This document shows, piece by piece, positions 8,618 through 15,207 of a stretch of 21,536 bases of DNA. Origin of the DNA: an uncultured Oscillospiraceae bacterium (GTDB taxonomy: Bacteria; Bacillota; Clostridia; Oscillospirales; Acutalibacteraceae). The stretch is from contig CAJJPG010000020.1 in assembly GCA_905193585.1 (NCBI GenBank), forward strand, positions 1-21,536, read 5' to 3'. The stretch's first letter is position 1. Every line of letters starts with the position of its first letter. Both the position numbers and the translations under genes were made by a program. Below the pieces are notes generated by a model that saw only the letters and a list, made by a program, of their open reading frames with translations, ran no database searches and was not told the DNA's origin.

Positions 8618-9361
8618 ATGAAGGATAACAGAATAAGACTGCAAAAGCACCTTGCGGAATGCGGCGTAGCCTCGCGCCGAAAAGCCGAGGAGCTTATAGA
8701 AAGCGGAAAGGTAAAGGTAAACGGGCATATTGCCGTTATAGGCGCAAAGGTTGACCCCAAAAGGGATAAAGTGACGGTTCGCGGTAAGGCGGTAGTGCCG
8801 ATTTCCGAAAAGGTGTATATAATGCTGCACAAGCCGCGCGGATACGTTACCACCGCAAAGGATGAGTTGGGGCGTAAAAACGTTTGCGATTTAGTAAAGG
8901 ACGCAGGCGTGCGCCTTTTCCCCGTTGGTCGGCTTGACCGCGATTCGGAGGGGCTGCTTCTAATGACGAACGACGGCGATTTTGCCAATAAGCTCACCCA
9001 CCCCTCATCCCATGTAAACAAGACCTACCGCGTGACCGTAAAGGGCGATGTGACGGACGAAAAGCTGATTGAAATGCGCGAGGGAATTTTGCTTGACGGC
9101 AAAAAAACGCTCCCTTGCGACTGCTTTGTGGCAGAGCGCAAGGAAGACAGAACCGTGCTTATTTTCATACTGAATGAGGGCAGAAACCGCCAGATAAGGC
9201 GTATGTGCGAGGCGGTGAATTTAAGCGTTATCCGCCTTAAACGCACCGAAATTGCGGGCGTTAAGCTCGGTATGCTGCCGCAGGGCAAGTGGCGTGCATT
9301 AAACGAGCGCGAAATGCGGCGGCTTACCAACGTATCGCAAAGCAAGGAGGAAGAAAATTGA
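8618..9361 (+). CDS. rluB: Ribosomal large subunit pseudouridine synthase, RsuA/RluB family
   Basis: It isomerises a specific uridine of 23S rRNA to pseudouridine. It has 247 residues: an S4 RNA-binding domain at about 4-60 (IRLQKHLAECGVASRRKAEELI) and a catalytic domain with VGRLDRDSEGLLLMTNDGD, in which Asp107 is the expected nucleophile, then NEGRNRQIRRMCEAV near the C-terminus. The AGGAG site overlaps the stop codon of the carboxypeptidase gene. RluB rather than RsuA is chosen from the scpAB-dac neighbourhood, which is like B. subtilis; sequence alone here does not settle which uridine is modified. Confidence 0.92.
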   Translation: MKDNRIRLQKHLAECGVASRRKAEELIESGKVKVNGHIAVIGAKVDPKRDKVTVRGKAVVPISEKVYIMLHKPRGYVTTAKDELGRKNVCDLVKDAGVRLFPVGRLDRDSEGLLLMTNDGDFANKLTHPSSHVNKTYRVTVKGDVTDEKLIEMREGILLDGKKTLPCDCFVAERKEDRTVLIFILNEGRNRQIRRMCEAVNLSVIRLKRTEIAGVKLGMLPQGKWRALNEREMRRLTNVSQSKEEEN

Positions 9362-9726
9362 TTACCTTAGCACCCTTAACCGATAAAGAAAAAATACGCG
9401 CCGCGTGGGAAGAAAACGGACTTACATACTCCGATATATCGGGCTGCGTTACAGAGCGCTGCGGCGACGAGGTATTAGGCTACTGCCTTTACACGCTCGA
9501 TAGTGAAAAAATGGTGATTTTAAGGCTTGTTACAACCGACGACGCGGCATTTGCCGACGGTCTTTTGCGCAGCACCCTGCATGTGGCGGCGGAGCGCTCG
9601 GTTCTTAACGCGTTTTATGAGGGCGAAGATACCGAAAGGCTTTGCGAAAAGCTCGGCTTTATATTAAATCGCGATGAAAAAAGGCTTGATACAGACAAGC
9701 TTTTCAAAAGCTGCTGCCGCAAATAA
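9358..9726 (+). CDS. Small GNAT-like protein, function unknown
   Basis: A 122-residue protein. The start is TTG at 9358, well supported by a perfect AAGGAGG 7 bases upstream; it overlaps the rluB stop as TTGA. The pattern of a strand (MVILRLV), a long helix (DGLLRSTLHVAAERSV), a strand (NAFYE) and a final helix with EKLGF resembles the last part of a GNAT acetyltransferase fold. The usual acetyl-CoA phosphate-binding motif (Q/RxxGxG/A) cannot be seen, and the protein is shorter than most GNATs. It could be a degenerate acetyltransferase with a binding role. Cysteines near the C-terminus (SCCRK) have no clear role. Confidence 0.7.
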   Translation: MITLAPLTDKEKIRAAWEENGLTYSDISGCVTERCGDEVLGYCLYTLDSEKMVILRLVTTDDAAFADGLLRSTLHVAAERSVLNAFYEGEDTERLCEKLGFILNRDEKRLDTDKLFKSCCRK

Positions 9727-9744
9727 GAAAGGAAGTTTTTTACT

Positions 9745-10605
9745 ATGCGTTACAGATTTTTACGTTTTCCCGGCGGACTTTACAAGGCAGTCACGCTCAG
9801 CTATGACGACGGTTGCAAGGATGACATTCGCTTTTCCAAGACAATTTGCGCCCACGGGCTTAAATGCACATTTAACATAAACAGTGGGTTTATTGCCGAA
9901 AAAGAGGGCGACTGGCATTTAACGCGCGAACAGATTAAAAAATATCTTATCGATACGGGCAACGAAATTGCCGTGCACGGCAAAAACCACCGAGCTTTGG
10001 GAAAGGTAACGCCTGTTGACGGTATACGCGACGTGCTTGAGTGCAGAACCGAGCTTGAAAATGATTTCGGTATGATAATACGCGGTATGGCATACCCCGA
10101 TTCGGGCATAACGCGGTTTGAAAACGGCGCGGAATACGCCAACATTAAGCGCTACCTTACAGACCTCGGAATAGTATATTCCCGCACGCTTTGCGGCGAT
10201 AACGACAGCTTTGCCCTGCCTGACGACTGGCATGCTTGGATGCCGACCGCCCACCATACCAACCCCGAGCTTTTCGGCTATATCGATAAATTTTTGAACG
10301 AGCCAATGCCACCTTACAACGCGTCTCAAACTCCAAGACTTTTCTACCTTTGGGGGCACAGCTTTGAGTTTGAAGAAAATAAAAACTGGGATCTGCTTGA
10401 TAAGATATGCTCCGCCCTTTCAAATAAGCCCGACGTATGGTACGCCACGAATATTGAAATTTACGATTATGTTTCTGCCTACCGCTCGCTTGTTTTCAGC
10501 GCCGACGGCAGCACGGTTTACAACCCGACGCTTCTGACAGTTTGGTTTACAGAGGACGGAAAGTTATTTTCGGTAAAATCGGGCGAAACGCTTAAAACGC
10601 AATAG
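9745..10605 (+). CDS. Polysaccharide deacetylase family protein (CE4-like)
   Basis: Predicted metal-dependent amidohydrolase of the NodB-homology fold, 286 residues. The TLSYDDG motif gives the Asp21-Asp22 pair, and the metal histidines are His78 and His82 in EIAVHGKNH. A later AYPDSG takes the place of the usual RxPxG motif, and LFYLWGHSFEFE with His205 fits the last catalytic motif. There is no signal peptide or membrane anchor, so it is probably cytoplasmic, unlike the spore and wall deacetylases; the substrate may be a soluble sugar derivative. About 50 extra residues follow the barrel (from about 235) and look beta-rich. The ribosome binding site is GAAAGGAAG. Last gene of the run; a repeat element begins directly after its stop. 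Confidence 0.88.
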   Translation: MRYRFLRFPGGLYKAVTLSYDDGCKDDIRFSKTICAHGLKCTFNINSGFIAEKEGDWHLTREQIKKYLIDTGNEIAVHGKNHRALGKVTPVDGIRDVLECRTELENDFGMIIRGMAYPDSGITRFENGAEYANIKRYLTDLGIVYSRTLCGDNDSFALPDDWHAWMPTAHHTNPELFGYIDKFLNEPMPPYNASQTPRLFYLWGHSFEFEENKNWDLLDKICSALSNKPDVWYATNIEIYDYVSAYRSLVFSADGSTVYNPTLLTVWFTEDGKLFSVKSGETLKTQ

Positions 10606-10986
10606 TAGATATTAGATGGTAGATGTTAGATAATGCCCCAAAGGCTCCCTTCTTTTTGACGATAGTTAAAACAGAGGGGGTTGCTCCCCACGGTGTGGGG
10701 AGACGTCAACGAAGTTGACAGAGGGGACCGCCGCCGTCAGCGGCTGTCGTGCATATGCACGACTGAGGGGTATTCTTTGAAGTTTAAATTTTCTGCTATA
10801 CTTTAGCTTGTAACAATCCCTCAGTCAGCCATACGGCTGACAGCGTCTCGGCTGCCGCCTCGGTCGGTGCTTCTGCTTCGCAGAGGTGTCCACCGGACAC
10901 CCGCACCCTTTACACAAGGGAGCCTCGGGGCGGCAAGGCCGCCCTCTAATATCTAACATCTAATATCTAAAGTCTAATGTCTAATA
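10606..10986. repeat. Composite palindromic repeat element with inverted heptamer flanks
   Basis: No open frame worth calling is found here; the stretch is built of nested inverted repeats. Left flank: four 7-base units TAGATNN (10606-10633). Right flank: six units NNTCTAA (10943-10984), the same unit inverted. Inside these, TGCCCCAAAGGCTCCCTT (10634-10651) pairs imperfectly with AAGGGAGCCTCGGGGC (10916-10931), and GACTGAGGG (10761-10769) pairs with CCCTCAGTC (10818-10826). Short hairpins, mostly with 3- or 4-base loops: 10684-10702, 10705-10719, 10824-10841, 10872-10884, 10885-10901 and 10928-10944. There is also an 18-base perfect palindrome at 10746-10763. It lies between two convergent genes. 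It looks like a non-coding, non-autonomous mobile or mosaic repeat; no transposase is present. Confidence 0.8.
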
Positions 10987-10991
10987 CAACA

Positions 10992-11036
10992 GCCCCCGTC
11001 TGTTTCGGTGAAACCGAAACAGACGGGGGCCTTTAT
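10992..11036. terminator. Strong intrinsic terminator at the deacetylase/degV convergent junction
   Basis: An 18-base-pair perfect stem (10992-11009 with 11013-11030) and a GAA loop. On the plus strand it is followed by CTTTATTTTA. The stem is unusually long. It stands between convergent genes. The U-rich tail favours the plus strand; on the minus strand the tail is only TGTTGTATTAG, so termination of degV there is less certain. Confidence 0.85.
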
Positions 11037-11067
11037 TTTATACAAAACTGATTTTTACCGTTTGAAT

Positions 11068-11940
11068 TTATCTCTTTTCCCCCAAGAAGAACACGGCAAG
11101 CGTTCCGGGACCCGAGTGCGCGCCTATAACCGAGTCGATATAATTGACTACGGTTTTCTTAACGCCGAAACGGCGCTTAATTTCATCGGAAATGTATTTT
11201 GCCTCTTCCTCGCAGTCGCCGTGACCCACAAATACTTCCTGCTCCTTAATGTTATCAAAGGACATTTCGCCCACTGAATTTATAAGATACTCAACAGCGG
11301 CTTTGCGGCCTCTGGTCTTCCCCGTTACATAGAGCTTGCCGTCGTCCGCCGTGTGCAAAAGCGGCTTTATGCCGAGCAGAGTGCCTAGCATTGCGCTTGA
11401 ACCCGAAAGCCTGCCGCCGCGCTTTAAGAAGAACAAATCGTCAATGGTGAAAATATGGCAGATGTGCAGCTTGTTTTTCTCAATCCAGTCTGCAACCTCT
11501 TCAATAGAGCGCCCCTCGTTTTTAAGCTTTACGGCATAGTGCACCGCCAAGCCCTCGCCTAAAGAGGCGCAAAGCGTATCCACCACTATTATCTTGCGCT
11601 CGGGGAATTCGTTTTTGTAATCCTCCGCCGCGTTCACCATGTTTTGGTATGTTCCCGAAAGCCCCGAAGAAAACGCAAGCACAAGCACGTCTTCGCCGTT
11701 TGCGAGTATCGGCTTTATAACGGCGTCGCAGGTGTCGCGGTCAACAAGCGAGGTGGTTATCTTCGCTTTATCGCGTAAAAGCGCGTAGGTTTCCTTGTAA
11801 TCGGTTTTAACGCCCTTTTGGTAGCTTATAAAATCCTTGCCGTTGATATTGTATTTAAGCGTTATAATATCTACATCGTAATCGCTTATCTGTTGGTCAG
11901 TTAAATTTGCGCATGAATCGGTAACTATTCTGTAAGACAT
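11068..11940 (-). CDS. DegV family fatty-acid-binding protein
   Basis: Cytoplasmic fatty-acid carrier of the DegV/FakB family, 290 residues. FakB proteins present fatty acids to the kinase FakA for entry into phospholipid synthesis. Family marks: IVTDSCANLT at 5-14, ITTSLVD at 61-67 near the carboxylate site, FSSGLSGTYQN at 90-100, FTIDDLFFLKRGGRLS at 164-179 and a C-terminal VIGAHSGPGTLAVFF. No FakA gene is in the window, so whether it is a true FakB is open. Single-gene unit; GGGAG lies 11 bases upstream of the ATG. Confidence 0.95.
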   Translation of the reverse strand: MSYRIVTDSCANLTDQQISDYDVDIITLKYNINGKDFISYQKGVKTDYKETYALLRDKAKITTSLVDRDTCDAVIKPILANGEDVLVLAFSSGLSGTYQNMVNAAEDYKNEFPERKIIVVDTLCASLGEGLAVHYAVKLKNEGRSIEEVADWIEKNKLHICHIFTIDDLFFLKRGGRLSGSSAMLGTLLGIKPLLHTADDGKLYVTGKTRGRKAAVEYLINSVGEMSFDNIKEQEVFVGHGDCEEEAKYISDEIKRRFGVKKTVVNYIDSVIGAHSGPGTLAVFFLGEKR

Positions 11941-11975
11941 TTTTCATCTGCTCCCAAATTGATTTTTCGAATAAT

Positions 11976-12004
11976 ATTATACATTATTAATCCCGAAAAT
12001 TCAT
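11976..12004 (-). promoter_or_regulatory. Candidate promoter of degV
   Basis: The minus strand has a perfect -10 TATAAT (11981-11976), 35 bases upstream of the ATG. With a 17-base spacer the -35 is ATGAAT (12004-11999), which matches TTGACA only at its TGA core. The -10 is convincing and the -35 is weak. Confidence 0.45.
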
Positions 12005-12021
12005 CCTAAAGTTTAAAAAGG

Positions 12022-12061
12022 TAATTCTACCGTAAAATTATATGCGGTAGAATTATTTTTT
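12022..12061. promoter_or_regulatory. Hairpin with T-run in the divergent spacer (attenuator, operator or sRNA end)
   Basis: TAATTCTACCG (12022-12032) and CGGTAGAATTA (12045-12055) form an 11-base-pair inverted repeat with a 12-base loop, followed by six T. On the minus strand the stem is followed by CCTTTTTAAAC. It resembles an AT-rich intrinsic terminator, but neither flanking gene ends here, because both read away from it. A further CTACCG half-site is at 12067-12072. Possible roles are leader attenuator of the sugar operon, operator, or end of a short RNA. Confidence 0.5.
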
Positions 12062-12117
12062 GAACTCTACCGACATTAGAATTCCCTTTATTTACCATGC
12101 TTGGCGGGAATGTTTGC

Positions 12118-12133
12118 TTTGAAAATTTTCAAA
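12118..12133. promoter_or_regulatory. Perfect 16-base palindrome, operator candidate
   Basis: TTTGAAAATTTTCAAA is a perfect palindrome 60 bases upstream of the sugar-binding protein start. It looks like a site for a dimeric repressor. It lacks the central CG of CcpA and most LacI-family sites, so the regulator is not named. No convincing sigma-A promoter could be read next to it. Confidence 0.4.
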
Positions 12134-12192
12134 TTTGAATTTTTCCGTGTTTTTGTGGAAAGTTATTAAAAGAAATCATCAGGAGGTATATT

Positions 12193-13530
12193 ATGAAAAA
12201 AGCGATTTCTTTAATAACGTCTTTTCTTTGCGCGCTTTCCTGCCTGACAATGGCGGGCTGCGGCAAGAAAAAAACATCGGAAGTGTATTTCCTTAATTTC
12301 AAGCCCGAATCCGCCACGGTTTATGAGGAGCTGGCAAAGAAATATGAGGAAGAAAAGGGCGTTAAGGTGAAGGTAGTAACCGCCGCCGCAAACGGCTACG
12401 AGCAGACCTTAAAGTCCGAAATAGCAAAATCTAACGCACCTACCATTTTCCAGATCAACGGACCTATCGGCTACGATTCCTGGAAAGACTACTGCCTTGA
12501 TTTAAAGGACAGCAAGCTGTACGACATTTTATCCGATAAATCACTTGCCATTAAGGACGGCAACGGCGTTTACGGTATTCCTTATGTTGTTGAGGGCTAC
12601 GGAATTATATACAACAACGCCATTATGAAAAAGTATTTCGATTTAAAGGATAAAAAATCGACTCTAACCTCAGCCGACCAGATAAACAACTTTGCAAAAT
12701 TAAAAGAAGTAACCGAGGATATGTCCAAGCACTTAAAGGAATTAGGCATAGAGGGCGTTTTCGCCTCTACCTCGCTTGCAAACGGCGAGGACTGGCGCTG
12801 GCAGACCCACCTTTTAAACGTTCCGCTTTATTATGAATTTGACGAAAAGGAAAACGGCAAGGACGCAACCCTCACAGGGCTTGCCGCAAAGGAAATTAAG
12901 TTCACCTATAAGGATAATTTTGAAAAGCTTTTTGACCTTTATATCAATAATTCCATTACCAAGCCCACCCTTTTAGGCTCAAAATCGGTAGCCGATTCAA
13001 TGGCGGAGTTTGCGCTCGGCAAGGTTGCAATGATACAAAACGGCAACTGGGCGTGGTCGCAGATTTCGGGCGTTTCGGGCAATACCGTTAAACGGGACGA
13101 TATTAAAATGCTGCCGCTCTATACGGGAATTGACGGCGAAGAAAAGCAGGGCATTTGCATAGGCACCGAAAACTACCTTGCAATAAACAAAAAGGTAAGC
13201 AAGGAATTGCAGGATCAGTCGCTTGATTTTCTTTACTGGATGTTTTCAAGCGATACGGGCAAGCGCTACGTTACCGAAAAGCTGAATTTCATCACGCCGT
13301 TTACCACATTCTCACAAAACGAGCAGCCCGACGACCCGCTTGCAAAGGAAATTGTGCGCTATATGAACGATGACAGCCTTAACACCGTCCCCTGGATATT
13401 CACCTCTTTCCCGAGCGAGGCTTACAAAAAGGAAGTGGGCAGCGCGCTGCTCGATTACGTTCAGGGCGATAAAAAGTGGGAAGATGTTGAAAAAAGCATA
13501 ACCGAAAAATGGAAGAGTGAACGCGCCTAA
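12193..13530 (+). CDS. Sugar (probably maltodextrin) ABC transporter substrate-binding lipoprotein
   Basis: Extracellular solute-binding protein (MalE-like family 1), 445 residues, anchored by lipid. The signal peptide covers about residues 1-22, with lipobox TMAGC and the lipidated Cys at 23. The mature protein has the expected two-lobe pattern, with NGPIGYDSWKDYC, GVYGIPYVVEGYGIIYNN (about 128-145) and FALGKVAMIQNGNWAWSQI (about 273-291), where aromatic residues would stack on the sugar. AGGAGG lies upstream of the ATG. It is followed without gap by two permease genes and malQ, which points to maltose or maltodextrin as ligand; this is from context, not from binding residues. Confidence 0.93.
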   Translation: MKKAISLITSFLCALSCLTMAGCGKKKTSEVYFLNFKPESATVYEELAKKYEEEKGVKVKVVTAAANGYEQTLKSEIAKSNAPTIFQINGPIGYDSWKDYCLDLKDSKLYDILSDKSLAIKDGNGVYGIPYVVEGYGIIYNNAIMKKYFDLKDKKSTLTSADQINNFAKLKEVTEDMSKHLKELGIEGVFASTSLANGEDWRWQTHLLNVPLYYEFDEKENGKDATLTGLAAKEIKFTYKDNFEKLFDLYINNSITKPTLLGSKSVADSMAEFALGKVAMIQNGNWAWSQISGVSGNTVKRDDIKMLPLYTGIDGEEKQGICIGTENYLAINKKVSKELQDQSLDFLYWMFSSDTGKRYVTEKLNFITPFTTFSQNEQPDDPLAKEIVRYMNDDSLNTVPWIFTSFPSEAYKKEVGSALLDYVQGDKKWEDVEKSITEKWKSERA

Positions 13531-14376
13531 ATGAACAGAACGGTAAAACGCTATTTTCCCATATTCGTACTGCCTACGCTTATAGCGTTTATTATAGCCT
13601 TTGCTGTGCCGTTTGTAATGGGGCTTGTGCTTTCCTTTACCGAGTTCAGAACCGTAGCCGACGCAACCTTTGTAGGCTTTTCAAACTATGTGCGCGCGTT
13701 TACCGACGATAAGCTGTTTATAAACGCCATGTGGTTTACCGTAAGATTTGCGATAATATCGGTTATAGGCATAAACGTTTTCGCGTTTTTGCTGGCGCTG
13801 CTTTTCACAAAGGAGCTGCCCGGCACAAACTTTTTCCGCACCGTGTTTTTTATGCCGAATTTAATCGGCGGCATAGTGCTGGGCTATATTTGGCAGGTAA
13901 TAATAAACGGCGTACTTTATAAGTACGGCTATTCTATAACCTCAAGCCCCACCTACGGCTTTTGGGGGCTTGTAATTCTTATGCACTGGCAAATGATAGG
14001 CTATATGATGATAATTTATATAGCGGGAATACAGAATATTCCCGGGGATATTATAGAGGCGGCAAAGGTAGACGGCGCAAACTCCGTTACCACCCTTTTC
14101 AGAATTATAATACCGTCGGTTATGCCCTCTGTTACCATTTGCCTGTTTTTAACCATAACCAATTCATTCAAGCTTTTCGACCAGAACTTAGCCCTTACCG
14201 CCGGCGCACCCGGCGACAGAACGCAGATGGTCGCGCTTGATATTTACAACACGTTTTATTCAAGAAACGGCTATGAAGGCGTAGGACAGGCTAAAGCCGT
14301 CATATTCTTTATAATAGTGGCGGTTATAGCTCTGCTTCAGCTGCGCCTGACACGCAGAAAAGAGGTTGAAAGCTGA
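13531..14376 (+). CDS. Sugar ABC transporter permease, MalF-type (CUT1)
   Basis: Membrane subunit of a carbohydrate ABC importer, 281 residues with six predicted membrane helices. The EAA loop, which contacts the ATPase, is at about 176-195 (EAAKVDGANSVTTLFRIIIP). It lacks the large periplasmic loop of E. coli MalF, as is usual in firmicutes. The ATG starts directly after the stop of the binding-protein gene, with no spacer and only a weak GGAAGAG upstream, so coupled translation is likely. Confidence 0.94.
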   Translation: MNRTVKRYFPIFVLPTLIAFIIAFAVPFVMGLVLSFTEFRTVADATFVGFSNYVRAFTDDKLFINAMWFTVRFAIISVIGINVFAFLLALLFTKELPGTNFFRTVFFMPNLIGGIVLGYIWQVIINGVLYKYGYSITSSPTYGFWGLVILMHWQMIGYMMIIYIAGIQNIPGDIIEAAKVDGANSVTTLFRIIIPSVMPSVTICLFLTITNSFKLFDQNLALTAGAPGDRTQMVALDIYNTFYSRNGYEGVGQAKAVIFFIIVAVIALLQLRLTRRKEVES

Positions 14377-15207
14377 TTGAAAAGAAAAGTGCTTAATACA
14401 GTTGCCTTTTTACTGCTTATAGCCCTTGCCGCCGCGTTTATCTTCCCGGTGGCTGTTGTGGTAATAAATTCCTTTAAATCAAAGTTTTCCATTGCGGCGT
14501 CGCCCTTTACCATTCCCATGGGAGCGGAGTTTGCCGGTTTTTCAAATTACACCACGGGTATTGAAACAACCGGCTTCCCCGCGGCTTTCGGCTGGTCGCT
14601 GTTTATAACCGTCGCCTCAATCGCGCTTATCACCGTTTGCACCTCAATGTGCGCGTGGTATATAGTGCGGGTAAAGGGTGTGTTTTCATCACTGTTTTAC
14701 TATGCGCTTGTGTTTTCAATGATAGTGCCGTTTCAAATGGTAATGTTCACAATGTCGAAAACCGCGAACGTGCTAAGCCTTGATAACCCATTAGGACTTG
14801 TGTTTATCTATTTAGGCTTCGGCGCGGGGCTTTCGGTATTTATGTATTCGGGCTTTATTAAAACAGTTCCGCTCGGAATTGAGGAGGCTGCCACTATTGA
14901 CGGCTGCTCGCCGCTCGGCACGTTCTGGCGGGTAGTATTTCCCATTTTAAAGCCCACGGCTATAACCGTTGCGATACTCAACACTATGTGGATATGGAAC
15001 GACTATCTTCTGCCCTACCTTGTTATCGGCAGAGATTATAAAACCATACCCATAGCCGTGCAGTATTTAAAGGGCGGCTACGGCTCGGTTGATATGGGCG
15101 CTTTAATGGCAATGCTTGTGCTGTCTGTCATACCGGTAATCATTTTCTATCTTTCCATGCAAAAATATATCATCAAAGGGGTTGCGGCGGGTGCTGTTAA
15201 GGGGTAA
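14377..15207 (+). CDS. Sugar ABC transporter permease, MalG-type (CUT1)
   Basis: Second membrane subunit of the same importer, 276 residues with six membrane helices. The EAA loop is at about 170-189 (EAATIDGCSPLGTFWRVVFP). The start is TTG, directly after the stop of the MalF-type gene, with AAAGAGG about 14 bases upstream. The ATP-hydrolysing subunit is not encoded here; firmicutes often share one MsmX-type ATPase encoded elsewhere among several such importers. Confidence 0.94.
   Translation: MKRKVLNTVAFLLLIALAAAFIFPVAVVVINSFKSKFSIAASPFTIPMGAEFAGFSNYTTGIETTGFPAAFGWSLFITVASIALITVCTSMCAWYIVRVKGVFSSLFYYALVFSMIVPFQMVMFTMSKTANVLSLDNPLGLVFIYLGFGAGLSVFMYSGFIKTVPLGIEEAATIDGCSPLGTFWRVVFPILKPTAITVAILNTMWIWNDYLLPYLVIGRDYKTIPIAVQYLKGGYGSVDMGALMAMLVLSVIPVIIFYLSMQKYIIKGVAAGAVKG

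Noticed and set aside
8485..9021. 178-codon minus-strand frame across the rluB gene
   Set aside because: Antisense shadow of the carboxypeptidase and rluB genes, which carry full family motifs.
10684..10944. CRISPR array
   Set aside because: The hairpins differ in sequence and spacing; there are no equal direct repeats with unique spacers and no cas genes.
10606..10986. Complete insertion sequence
   Set aside because: No transposase or other coding frame is found between the inverted flanks.
12118..12133. CcpA cre site before the sugar operon
   Set aside because: The palindrome has AATT at its centre instead of the CG that cre sites need.
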